Below are positions 36,397 through 48,100 of a DNA stretch of 64,000 bases, piece by piece (position 1 is the first letter of the stretch; the number at the start of each line of letters is the position of its first letter). The position numbers were made by a program, and so were the translations under genes. Where the stretch lies: NCBI GenBank assembly GCA_025618425.1, contig CM046832.1:53118447-53182446 (forward strand). Direction: 5' to 3'. The stretch comes from Heliocidaris tuberculata (Eukaryota; Echinodermata; Echinoidea; Camarodonta; Echinometridae). The notes under the pieces are model-generated. The model was not told where the DNA came from. It did no database searches and saw nothing but the letters and a program-made list of their open reading frames with translations.

Positions 36397-39300
36397 GTGA
36401 GTACACAGTGCTAGCTCAAAGGAAACATTCTATTGATTACACGTTTAAAATTTGTGGATCGTTTTATTAAATTTTTGGAATATTGGAAATTTTTGTTTTG
36501 GACCCCTCTTAGTGCCTATTATCATTTCTTACTTCCAGTATTTAATCTCTCATGCAAACAATGAGTGGCAGGTCAAGTTTTCTGTCATTCATTTTTTTGT
36601 TTCCATACAGTGTACAGGTCCAATAGGAAATTTAATCAAATCAAGAATACATGATATATTTTTTTTTATGCATATGAAGAATACATAATATTTTGATAAA
36701 TCTCACGCAAGCATGATTTTGGGAGTTTCAATATCTGCAGATGAATTACATGTGATATCGATAGTCAATTCAGACTTACATTGTACTGAACACATTACAT
36801 ACACAGCTCTTCCTTTTCTTTCTCCTACGTCACTCCACACATTCTAGTCCATTTATATTATAAATTGTATTGAAAAGTATGTCATGTATTAACCTGGAGT
36901 GCCCCTCGTCTTCATTGACGGCAGATATCATAGCATTATCTTGTAATTTGATGATGACTCAATTGTTGGTCAGTGACCCCTCTGACATACAATGTACACG
37001 TACCTGTCTCACAGCATTACTTGCCGGAACCATCCTGAACAGGCTTAGGGATGATATATGTTGGATAGATGTGAATGGAAAAGGCCAGTATGGTGCCCAC
37101 TGACAGATCTACCCCTTGTAAAAACCCAATCTGGCATATCTTCAAACAAAAATTGTGCCCCTAATTGTGCTACCCTTTCCCCTCCTCCCCCTCCCCCCCC
37201 CCACCCCAGCAACATTTTTAGACCGGCAACTGCAGCTGCATATTGGTTATTGTACTAAATGGGGAACGTGATTAATTTATTTTTCTTTGATTTGCCAAAG
37301 AACACTCAAAGATGAAAATTGCTATGATTATTTACAAATCTCTTACCTTAGTCTTTTTTCTTTTCCTTTTTTTTTTTTCTTTTTTTTTCTGGGCTACTTT
37401 TGTACATGTATCCTGTTATTTGTTACAATTTTTTCTCTGTCACAACTAAAAATAAGTTAAATATTGATAATATCTTTTTTAATGGCTATTCCACATTGAA
37501 ATCCAAACAATTTTTATGACCATATTTTCAAAGTCGCCTTTTGCTCTCTCTGAGCTGTGATTGATGCCTAATTATTCGAAGCATTTTGGTGCCTCGCTCT
37601 CTTTGTGGAAAGTTTCCTGACCCCCTCAACCTGTGCCAAGTCCTTCGATAATGTATTTATATTTAGAACCCACCAGTGACATTGAGGCATTTGAAGAATT
37701 GATACGGGCGGGCGTATGTGTGCGCTTTCCAGATGACCACTTAGTCTCGTCATGAAGCTACTATTGTGTACATGTATCTCATTGGTTTAATGCCGTGGGA
37801 GGATTTATACTCCAATTTACAATTTAGACAGTTTTGCAGCTGGGAAGGTTTACATGATTACATCACATCAGTAACCCCTCCCCCCCCCCCCCCCCTCCAT
37901 CTGAGATATATTTTTCCAAATGGTCCATGTGTATCGGGTTTTAGTGAAAATTAGGGTAAGGGAAGGGTAAATTTTGATATGTACTTGTGACAATTGCTGC
38001 TTGCTTTATTTTGTCCAAGATTTAGGGTAAGGGCTGCAATTGGTCTTGCATGAAGGTTAGGTTTAGGGTTCAGGTTAGAGTAAGTTATAGTGTTTGCTTC
38101 AGGTTTGAAGTTAGGATATTGGTTAGCGTGGGATATCCGCAGTGCATATGTTGCCAGGACATGTGCTGTACAAGCCCCAACCTAATATTATTTTTTTTTA
38201 AAACATGTTTTGCACTACAGGTTTTTAAGTAAGAGTGGAGTGGGGGGGGGGGGGGGGGGGGAGGGAGGCGGCACACCAGAGCAAAGATCAGTACAAGACT
38301 GTTAGTGATAAATGGGTCATGTTTGGCAATATTTTTTTTCATTCCTGCAACCTTCATTATCACGTTGATCTCTCTGTCACGTACATACAGGATAAATAAT
38401 CAATTGAGGAAATAATTGTTGGATAAACCTTGTCAGATTGTCAGATGCGGTAAACCTCTGTGACAATTACATTGCCAGATGAGACATCATAGTTAGTGTT
38501 GTCATTCTGTGTCCCCGGCTTGTTGATTATGATGAGTTGACCCAGTTGTCTTGACCTCTCACTGTCAAGGGTTCTTACTATTTAGAAAGAAATTCATTTA
38601 AATTAGGTGGCAAATGTAAATGTGTCAAGGATTCAAAGTTATAATGTCATTTCAGATTGCAAGAAATTCCTTCATAGTTCATACAAGTAGGTTAGAAAAA
38701 ATAGCCTGTAGTCTAATGAACGATGCACCAGTCTTCAAAGTACCGTTAATTGTTATTGCCATGAAAAATCTCTCCTGCTTCTCGGTTTTTCTTTGAATTA
38801 GGGAAGGATGTCTGATTATAAAGGGACAGTGAACCTTCTTAAAGGGCCTATTCAAAGAAAATCACAAATATGGCAAATAATGTATCACTAGAAATTGGGA
38901 AGCTTACAGATGGCAATAGTATAAGTTTTACGTCAATTTATTTGAAAATTGATTGAAAAATAACACAAATAATAGCACTTCTCAGCATCTGGGATATCCG
39001 AGCGATTCGCCAGAAATATAGCGATGTTTTGATGACGTCACACCGGAGACCAATCCTGCCTAAGCAGACTACGTCCTATAACGAATGAACGTAATTGCAA
39101 TGCAATTATTTTTCAAATTATAAATAGTTTGGTGTATTTAAACATGACCGTATTTCACACCATTCTAAAAGGGGAGTGAAACCAATTCTGATAACTAAAA
39201 TCTTTTGTTTGTAAATATACAGGATAAGGATCAATGATCAATCAAAGAAACCACACTTTCGAATTGAAAAGCCCGCCGAATAATAGCATGGACGGTATAC

Positions 39301-41246
39301 ATTCCTTCTTTAAACGCCGAAAATGCCGCGGTGCATGCAGCTGAAAACTCAATGGCGCCTTATTTCATTTACAAGCGAGTGATTTCTTTATTTTGTTAAC
39401 GCTGTAGTTTTCATCAAAATAATACCATACACGAAGTTTAGAGTGAGGCAACAGATTAACATTTAGACTGACGCTAGTGGAGTAAGAGAAATAAATGAAG
39501 AGGAGATGACAAAACAGGCACTGAAGATGTGTAAGATGTTATGGGACATCGTCTGCTTAGGCAGGATTGGTCCCTGGTGTGACGTCACATATTCCAGCAG
39601 CGTTTGAAGACCTCTTCAGGTGTTATAGCAGGGCTGTATTTTACCACTTTATAATTGGTAAATTATCATTATTTCAAATGTTTCCATGTGTGGAATTTGG
39701 ATAACTTTGTTTAATCTAAGATTCACCTACGCAATAATAAGAATCCAATAAATATTTAAAATCAATAGAGTTCTACTTTAAATCAAACTTGAAGCCTTTA
39801 TGTTAAAAGAAAGTAGAAAATCTGTCCAAACAAGTTTTTTTTTAGAGAGAAAGATTTGTCACTACTGTCTGGAAACAAAAAACTTTTGAAAGTTTATATG
39901 GATTTAAATGTACGAAGCATAAACATCGTAATAGCTAAGGTGTTTCTACTTGTCTGGTGTACAGTAGGGCCTTTCTTTTCTCTCTGATAATGGCTCACAA
40001 ATGTGCACTCAAAATAAACATGACTGTCGTTTGGACACTAAAATCACATGGAGAGGCACATTGCAGTACATGTAGTTTACATGTAGTACAGGGTCCGGAC
40101 TGGTGTTATTTGTCTCTCACACTGTATGATGTTATTTATCACCATAATACACACTCTTCCATTCTCTTTCTTACGATGAAGGGAATATGGAAGAACAAAA
40201 TGGGGGTAGTAAAATATCCTACAAATATATCCTGATTTAGTAACTAGGTCATAGAGACAGATGCTACCTACACACACTGTAGTACCTATACACTGCTCAG
40301 GGGAAAGGTTTTTTTAATTGTGTTGTTGTAAGTTTGAATATGAGTCAGAAACAGATATGGTAAATTGATGGTCCTGGTAACTAACAGTCTCATGATCTAA
40401 AAACGATGGACAGTTTTTGTTATGTGGGATGGTAATGCTAAGCTACAAAGCGAGACCAGGTACATGTACATGTATGGATATTGAGCTCCAATACCAGGGT
40501 TAAATGTATTTCCGTGATGTGTTGATGATTTCCTAAATACATGTAGGCCTTTGAAAATTTCCTGTTTCTTCTGTTACTGCTTCACTCATATTTATTAGTG
40601 ATATATTTTTACTTGTTATAGTTCCCATGAGATACTGGGTATATGACATGTTGAAATGCAATTATGAAAGTACATGATTTCAGTGTAGTGTATTTCATCT
40701 TTGACTCTTTGACTCAGGTGGAACGTGCTGGGTGTCCAAGGTTCCCTCCTCACACATTTCATAGAGCCTATCTACCTGAGCAGTATCATCCTCGGGTCCC
40801 TCTACCATGGCGACCATCTTTCCCGGGCCATGTTCTCTCGCCTCTCAACTCTCGAAGACCTACCAGCAGGCTACACGCTGAACAAGCCTCTCCTGAGCGG
40901 CATCAGCAACGCAGAAAGCCGTCAGCCTGGCCGTGCACCCAACCACAGCGCCAACTGGACGTTCGATGATCCCTGCCTAGAGGTCATCAACACAACAACT
41001 GGTAAGAACGAGACCGGACAACCATCGCAACTCTGCAAAGCCGCCCTCTTCAGCCACTTCAAGCAGATCTACAACAGGATTTCCATGACCACCAATCCGG
41101 GACCGGAGTTGGCAGGGTCCTACGAGGAGGCAAAGCAAATGGCATCAGATTTCCACAATGCCAAACAGGTGATGATGAAGGCCTTTGCGAAGAGTGGGTG
41201 TGGTAACTGGATAGAAAAGCCACTAGAGCAAGACATGTTCGAATAA
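34860..41246 (+). CDS. ADARB1: ADAR2-type double-stranded RNA adenosine deaminase, 5' end missing
   Basis: The enzyme converts adenosine to inosine in double-stranded RNA in the nucleus. Two coding exons, 34860-36396 and 40718-41246, give 687 residues after a partial first codon; human ADAR2 is about 700. Numbering from the leucine codon at 34871: acidic N-terminus, basic RRKKRK (58-63), dsRBD1 72-137, dsRBD2 221-284, deaminase from about 330. Zinc ligands are His380, Cys436 and Cys503, with proton-shuttle Glu382 in 'CHAEII' and the base-flipping glutamate at 475 in 'SGEGTIPV'. 'KLARWN' across the splice and 'NWIEKPLEQ' near the end match the inositol-phosphate pocket. All catalytic residues are intact. 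The start codon is upstream; the ATG at 34931 is a possible alternative start. An AATAAA overlaps the stop codon. Confidence 0.96.
36397..40717 (+). other. ADAR2 intron
   Basis: GT-AG intron of 4.3 kb. It holds C/G runs near 37194, 37877 and 38241, a 'ttagggt' cluster at about 37953-38120 and an inverted repeat (39032-39075 with 39545-39589). No additional exon was recognised. Confidence 0.85.
39032..39589. repeat. Inverted repeat inside the ADAR2 intron
   Basis: 'gatgacgtcacacc' and 'accaatcctgcctaagcag' on the left are inverted on the right as 'ctgcttaggcaggattggt' and 'ggtgtgacgtcac'. Each arm contains the perfect CRE-like palindrome TGACGTCA. The surrounding 0.9 kb between TTAA words at 38839 and 39778 may be one diverged element. 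Confidence 0.7.
40718..41246 (+). CDS. ADARB1: ADAR2 C-terminal exon
   Basis: The acceptor is 'ttgactcag|g'. The leading G completes the Arg codon and '[11 protein letters not shown]' follows. The exon encodes the end of the deaminase domain, including '[19 protein letters not shown]' and '[11 protein letters not shown]', and closes at TAA 41244-41246. Confidence 0.95.
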
Positions 41247-42000
41247 AGCGGACTTAAGGTGAATTTGTAATATATTTTTTCCCAGCATTTGTTAAAGTTC
41301 TACAAATAGGTTTAAGATCAGAGTTACTGTGAATATCGATGAAGGAAACAAATTTTTAGAAATTATTCTAGTAATCATGTTATTGTTATACTTTTGTCAA
41401 CATGGCCTTCTACAGAAGCGTCTGAAATTTATGAAATACAATGCCATTTTTTAAAGTTTTGTTGGTACTCTGTAAATAGAAGTAGATGGGGCTTAGATTT
41501 CCCATGTGTTTTGAATATAGGCAGAACCAAAAAAATATCCATCAGCATTACTGTTTTTTAAGCTTGTAAGAAGAGCATTGTTTCCTGTTTCGTACATGTA
41601 TATATCTATACACAAATTATGTAACAATTTTTTGTAAATAATGTAATTGAAGCATGTCAATTTTCAGTAATGATATGTATTGGTATGCTTGTTCAACACT
41701 TCTGAAGTGTCAGTATGACTTCACTTTGCCGCCATTAGCATGTGCATGTAACTCGGATTTCGATTTTGTCTCTGATGTCATTATCTATTTGGGATATTTG
41801 ATATTAATACAATTCCCAAGTCTCGTTCCCTTATGATGCGATAATCTGCCAAAAAATAAAACAAAAACTCTGCAGCAAGTTATAAACATAAGCATAGTGC
41901 TCCTCACATTTCTGTCTCATATAACACCTAGATGAATGAGTATGCTTTAGGGCCTTTGTTACATGTATGTGCACTTACTTTTTTCTCATCTTTACTTTAA
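41247..42000 (+). other. ADAR2 3' flank, probable 3' UTR
   Basis: AATAAA occurs at 41242-41247, overlapping the stop codon, and at 41855-41860. The sequence is AT-rich without an open frame of interest. Confidence 0.6.
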
Positions 42001-42507
42001 AGGAGAATGAAACCCTGGGGAAATATCCATTTTAATGAAAAGAGAGGATAGAGAGAAGCAATTTTTAAAAAGTTCCTTAAAAATCAGTTACAAAATGAAA
42101 AAGTTATGAAAGTTTGAAAAGTCTCAATTTACTTTCTGTGGTGATCCTCAAATTGGCAATGTTGCTTCAAAATGGCAGGTTTAGTAGTACAACTCTCAGT
42201 ATGTTTTGTACACAAAATTTCATATTTTTCTCCATTACTCTAAAGATGCTGCTTGTCTTTTTGTGAACTCAACATATGTTGTGTCAAATACATTTTCCCA
42301 TGATATATCTTGAGCTAAGAAGGAGACAAGCTGCACTTTGAAAACAACATTGCCGATTTGAGGATCGCCAAAGAAAGTAAATTGAGACTTTTCAAACTTT
42401 CATAACTTTCTCATTTTGTAACCGATTTTGATGGAACTTTTTAAAATTGCTTCTCTCTATCTTCTCTTTTCATTAAAATTGATTTTTCCCCAGGGTTTCA
42501 TTCTCCT
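42001..42507. mobile_element. 507-bp TTAA-flanked MITE with ~200-bp arms
   Basis: The ends AGGAGAATGAAACCCTGGGG and complement are flanked by TTAA at 41997-42000 and 42508-42511. The arms pair over about 200 bp, for example 'tctcaatttactttctgtgg' against 'aaagaaagtaaattgaga'. The TTAA target is typical of piggyBac- or Kolobok-type elements. A subterminal block (42401-42443) recurs in the MITEs at 56911 and 60268. Confidence 0.85.
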
Positions 42508-43664
42508 TTAATACCATTCATTTACATTTTGTCGTGTTGGTTTACCATGTCTTGGGTGAATGAGTCTTTAGGCGCTGAACTAACGGCACAAACATTTTAG
42601 TGAAGGCTTGTTGGGACGTGATACATATGATCAGTAAATAAGTATGATGCTTTTTGACCCCCACTTCCTGAAATAGATCACAGAATACTTCATAGTCCTG
42701 CGGATGCAATGCATTACGCATATGTACTACATGAACATCCATCACATGTAACTTGATGGGGTCACCTAAATAGGGATAATGGGTTGTTTGCGTGGATGTG
42801 AAAGGGGGTGATTCGCCTGTAGCCCTACGTGGAAGAATGTAAGCACATGGCTTGGCAAAGGAAGACAAGGATTTGATGATACTTACGAGAAACGCAATCA
42901 TCACTCACATACTTTGTATCGCTTCATAATGTCAATATAATTTCTCCAGTGAAGGTATTGTGTCCCTATGTTTTCATGACACATCAAAGTCATCCTGCAG
43001 GCAGACATTTAAAAAATATCTCCAGGAGCTTGGTTCATCTTCCTCAAGTACTATGTATTATTTTCCCTTTTATATTTCCTTCCCTGTCCCTCATCACTTT
43101 TTAGCATTATGTCCCCCTTCCTCTCTCTTGTATTAATTCTGTTTCCTCTGGTAAATGCATTATGCCCCCCCCCCCCCCTTGTCTCTCTCTCTCTCTCTCT
43201 CTCTCTCGTATGTTAGATGATTCCTCACACAGTTAACACTTATAGAGCAAAAGTCTTTCCAACTGCTACGATTTTGAGCCATCTGTTTCACATATCCGTA
43301 CCCTACTACTCCATACAAATATTATATCTTACTGCTAATTACCAATCTACAATTAAATAGGAAATGTAAGTACTTCCAAAATTACAATTATCATCTACAT
43401 ACAATTTTGGTTGTTTTTTCTTGTTAAAATGAAATTAGGTGTACAGTTTTGGTGCGTGTCAAATGGCTTTAATACAGTTTCCTTGTATTCTGTTTGTTTA
43501 GATACATCTATGTATGTAATACATTTTTAAAAATAACATTGTCTAAACACACATGCATGCCCGCACATCCCCTTCCCTCTTCCCTCCCCCCCCCCCCCCC
43601 CCAACACACACACACACACACACACACATTCATAGTAAAATGGGAAGCACAGTCTCATTATGTT
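42508..43664. other. Unassigned region with CT/C/CA microsatellites
   Basis: The stretch holds a C-run and (CT)n at about 43166-43207 and a poly-C/(CA)n tract at about 43587-43628. A 120-codon minus-strand frame (42904 to 42542) has ordinary composition but no recognised family. Confidence 0.5.
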
Positions 43665-44297
43665 TCAGCTAGAACGTTTATCAAATAAACAAAGGTGTTC
43701 TGTCAACTTCTGTGTAGTGGCAAGCTCTGGCCTGTAAGGCATTATCTGAGCCCTTTTCTCCAGCTTATTTTGCCTTTGCACTTTGATGAAATATGGCTTT
43801 CCAGGTGAGGGACTTTGCATGCTCAACATGTGAAGAAATAAGCTACCTGCTTGAAGATCATTTGCTTCACCCTGAGGGTTTACAGGGTCATCTTCCTGTT
43901 CTTCAGCTTGCATCTGCTCTCTTGGTCTAGATGTATCAAGTGCCCCATTGGTTGGAGCTGACCCAGCGATATCCTGCATCTTCTCCCTTATTTCAGATGA
44001 GCCAGGTGCTCTTATGGGTGAAGGCAACCCAGCATTGACCTGCCTCTGCTCCCCTGGTTCAACTGTACCAGGCACTCTTGAGATGGTGGATGAAGCACAT
44101 CTTGTGAACTTGATTTGGGTCATGTTAAAAATTTTCTTGAAATCCTTCCTCCCATATAGTCCAGGGTTTTTTATCGCTACACCCATAGGCATTCCAGACA
44201 CGTCATACCCTGATGAGTCTGCATAAGGTACTGTAGTCCTGCCTCTGCTCCCCTGGTTCAACTGTATCAGGCACTCTTGAGATGGTGGATGAAGCAC
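43665..44297 (-). pseudogene. GTF2I-repeat-like coding fragment with C-terminal tail
   Basis: A 210-codon frame without an internal stop. The N-terminal part contains 'SGYDVSGMPMGVAIKNPG' then 'LYGRKDFKKIFN' and 'QIKF'. This spacing of Gly-x-Pro, a conserved Pro and 'YG...L..IL' before 'I.F' resembles the GTF2I repeat, a DNA-binding module of TFII-I proteins. After it come three related segments of about 22 residues ('PGTVEPGEQRQ', 'PGSSEIREKMQ', 'LDTSRPREQMQ') and a polar tail. It is continuous with the broken tandem array to its right and has no verified splice sites. It may be a last exon, a transposon-borne gene piece or a decayed gene. Confidence 0.45.
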
Positions 44298-45045
44298 GTC
44301 TTGTGAACTTGATTTGGGTCGTGTTGTTCAGAATTTTCTTCAAATCCTTCCTCCCATATAGTCCAGGGTTTTTTAGTGCTACACCCATAGGCATTCCAGA
44401 CTCCTCATACCCTGATGAGTCTGCATAAGGTACTGTAGTCCTGCCTCTGCTCCCCTCGTTCAACTGTATCTGGCACTCTTGAGATGGTGGATGAAGCATG
44501 TCTTGTGAACTTGATTTGGGTCGTGTTGTTCAGAATTTTCTTCAAATCCTTCCTCCCATATAGTCCAGGGTTTTTTAGTGCTACACCCATAGGCATGCCA
44601 GACACCTCATACCCTGATGAGTCTCATAAGGTACTGTAGTCCTGCCTCTGCTCCCCTGGTTCAACTGTATCAGGCACTCTTGAGATGGTGGATGAAGCAT
44701 GTCTTGTGAACTTGATTTGGGTCTTGTTCAGAATTTTCTTCAAATCTTCCTCCAATGTAGTCCAGGTTTTTTTAGTGCTACACCCATAGGCAATCCAGAC
44801 TCCTCATGCCCTGATGAGTCTGCATAAGGTACTGTAGTCCTGCCTCTGCTCCCCTCGTTCAACTGTATCTGGCACTCTTGAGATGGTGGATGAAGCATGT
44901 CTTGTGAACTTGATTTGGGTCGTGTTATTCAGAATTTTCTTCAAATCCTTCCTCCCACATATTCAGGGTTTTTTAGTGCTACACCCATAGGCATTCCAGA
45001 CACCTCATATCCTGTTGAGTCTGCATAAGGTACTGTAGGTCCTAG
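43950..45045 (-). repeat. 202-bp tandem array of coding-like units
   Basis: The marker 'ccagggttttttagtgcta' or variant lies at about 44161, 44363, 44565, 44762 and 44964, a period of 202 bp with one 197-bp unit. On the minus strand each unit encodes the GTF2I-like segment plus 'SSTISRVPDTVEPGEQRQ'. As 202 is not a multiple of three, the frame shifts at each junction, so the genomic array cannot be read through without splicing. Confidence 0.88.
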
Positions 45046-45160
45046 ATGAACGAGGAAAGGCCTCCCTGTATTTCTCATTGAGCATCCTATTCACTCGTTT
45101 CCTAAGCATGCTTCTGCTCTTCTCTTAAGAGCTGGTGTGTGCTTTTGAAAACATTGCTTT
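45046..45160 (-). pseudogene. Coding-like remnant upstream of the 202-bp array
   Basis: The minus strand translates as 'RSMLRKRVNRMLNEKYREAF' and 'RSSRTYSTLC' leading into the first repeat unit. It could be the N-terminal side of the same broken gene. An in-frame stop lies a few codons upstream. Confidence 0.3.
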
Positions 45161-48100
45161 CAGAAGCAAACTTTCCACTTCGTTGCATAATGAGGAGGAA
45201 ACTCTCTTAGTTCGTGCCCTGAGAGTTTCCTCCCCATAGGACTGGATACTTTTGAAAATTAATTTAGGTCTGACAATACTTTTTCAAATCTTCCATACTG
45301 TATTATTGGCCCATGTAGGGCTGATTTTAATGTTGGATTTTCTCATTAGCATGTTGAAGATGTTCAAATCCAGGTAATTTTTGAAAATTATTATTTGAAG
45401 TTTTGAACACCCCAAATTCCTTTTTTAAACTTATTTGAACATGAAAAACTCGAAAAAGTTTTCAGAACATTTAATATTATGCAGTGGTACTATAAAAGGG
45501 TGGTGTGATAGATCCTGGGTCGAAGATCATGCATGGTGACAGGAGGGATGTTTGAGCCTCCAAAATCTTCAGTAAGAGGCCACTTTATATTTGGAATGGC
45601 ATGCAGATGTCTTTGGCTGCATGCCCCACCTCTCCTCCTTAGTTTCTGCATCGCTCGTGCTATTCACCTCCTCTCACATCACAACAGCTCACAATGTACC
45701 AAAATGTCACGTGCGTCTGCCCCGTCTGAGGACTCATTCACATTGTCTCACTGGAGGTCTGTCTGGTGCCCAAACCTCTGATGCATAAATATGTGAAGTC
45801 ATGCAAGCTTTATATTTTGTTCATTCTTTACATTTTATTGGAAGGTTTTATTCCCCATGTCTGCATTTTCTCTCTCTCTCTCTCTTTTTTTTCAAGACAT
45901 GTTCATATGAAGCCAAGTTGGCTGGATAGAAGAGGGTCTAATACATTAAGCAGACTGCATTACTTGTCTTGGTATTATTCGTTTAAGAAAAAGGACAATT
46001 CATAAAAGAAGTTTTTAAAAAAGAGATGAATTTCAAATCAGTGAATCCTAAAATGCTAAATCCTTAATTCTCATTTGTAAGTGTTTTGCCATTCAAATTG
46101 GGTGAAAATCCTGACACCCATGTCTTCCCTCCTGGGAAGGTTTAGAGTAGCCCTACTTCTAAATTTGATACCCTTGATGAAGATTAGATGGGATGCTCCT
46201 TGAGTGTCATGACAAACACAATTAGATGTGCTCTCTGTGAAAATGTAAACAAGGATGTAGGCCAGGCTGGGAGGAAGGGGGAGGAGGAGGAGGAGGAGGG
46301 AGGGAGGAGGTTTAAGATTCTTAAACTCGTATTCATATAAGGGTGGAATAACTTAAATTTGGTTTAACTTAGTCCATTGGTGTATTGAGCGCCAAGCGTC
46401 AAGCTCTTGAATCTGTACAAAGTACCTAATTCTGTACCCAAAACTAAAGAAACATAATCAGTCCAATCATGAAATAAGAATTAGAAATTGATTTCATAAT
46501 GACATGATTTTTGTTGGTTCATTGAGTTAACTTACACAGTATAATATTTGAGTATGTTTGGGCAACTCCAATGACTTTGGTAATTTTGTTACCCACGCAG
46601 GTATAAAGAAATAACGATCATAAGTGGCAAAAAGGGTATCATCATCCTTGATATTTTATCTGGTCTAAGCTATACCAGAGATCTTGGATATACTAAAATC
46701 TTTGAAGAAGGCAGTAATATATTTGACAAAATACAGTAGACTTGCCCATTTATAAAGGAGTAAACTCTAAAAGAGCAGAAAGGGTTTGACACTTTCTATG
46801 CTTATGCCCCAAATAAATTTGAGGGGGTAGAGTACCTTGAGAGGAAGGGAATCAAAGTCATAAGATATGGAGGAAGAAATTGACCTTATACATGTAATAT
46901 GTCTTGTTCTTGTATCAATTGTCAATGTTAGTATTTTAAAGTTTGGTATCTTTACATATTGCATGGTTCATATGCATGTTCAGTAGTTGTATCTTGGTGC
47001 TCTTGTATTCCCGGCATTTTTTTTTTCTTTAAAACTTTAAAGAAAACTTGTCATCATTGCAGGTGTGTGCTTCTTACAGCTTTATCCGTAAAAAAACAAA
47101 ACTACAGTTACATACATGAAGTTTCATATAGCATACCTGCTGATAACCTCGATTGGATGAATGTTTGACTTTATTTCTTTAGCATATAATTTGTATGCCT
47201 TCTTGTTCATACATGTATTTCTCTTTGATTTCTTGAACATTTTTGCCTGTCGATCTTGGTTTGGACCTCTTTTTTTGATTGGCATTAGCAGGGAGCTTTC
47301 AAAAAAGAATATTTGTTTGATGTGGATCTCCTGGAAATATTTTTACCAAAGCTTACTCATTTGATACAATCATTCCTTTTTCATAAGATTTGTTTGCAGT
47401 GATAGTGTAATTTTCTGTTAAGCCCAAGAAATATTCCTTGTGTTATGGGTTGATGTCTTGATGATAGGTAAAAATGTCGAAATTTGAGGAAACAATACAT
47501 ACATGTAATACCTTGAAAGATTTCTTCTGAAGTGAAATTAACAATGCATTATTGTCTTATCGTACTTATACATTATTTTAGCAATGAATATTTTTTTGTT
47601 TGATAAAATGTCGATTGTAAAGTTGATTTATACTCAGATGATGGTGATACAGTGTACTGTACATGTAGGCACTATCATTGTAATTTAAAACCTGTAAAAA
47701 CTGTGCACAAGTACGTGTAAAGATGTAAAATTTATCCTACAGAATCTTTAAGGATATTTACTATAAAGCTGAATGCAAGATACAAAAATTGTTAGTGTGT
47801 CTGTTTTGCTTGCTTGACATGTAATTGTGGAATTCTGTTGAAGAACACTGTTCTAGACACACTATTTAGTTGTAAACTTTCACCCGTTTTCATTGATTGA
47901 TAAACATTTTTCGAAGCATAGAAGCAAATCCTGACAGGGTTTTCCTTCTAACAGTTTTACGTAGCAGCAATACACATTTGTTTGCAGACACTGGGGGTGT
48001 GTCCAGCATCATCACACGTGTGGACCAACCCCTTTGTTTGAGGTCGCATGCTTCCCTGTCTTAGAGGGAGGTGTGAGTGATGGTAAGGGGATACGTGGAG

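Noticed and set aside
42542..42904. Minus-strand 120-codon frame as a gene
   Set aside because: Composition is ordinary, but no family, splice sites or promoter could be recognised.
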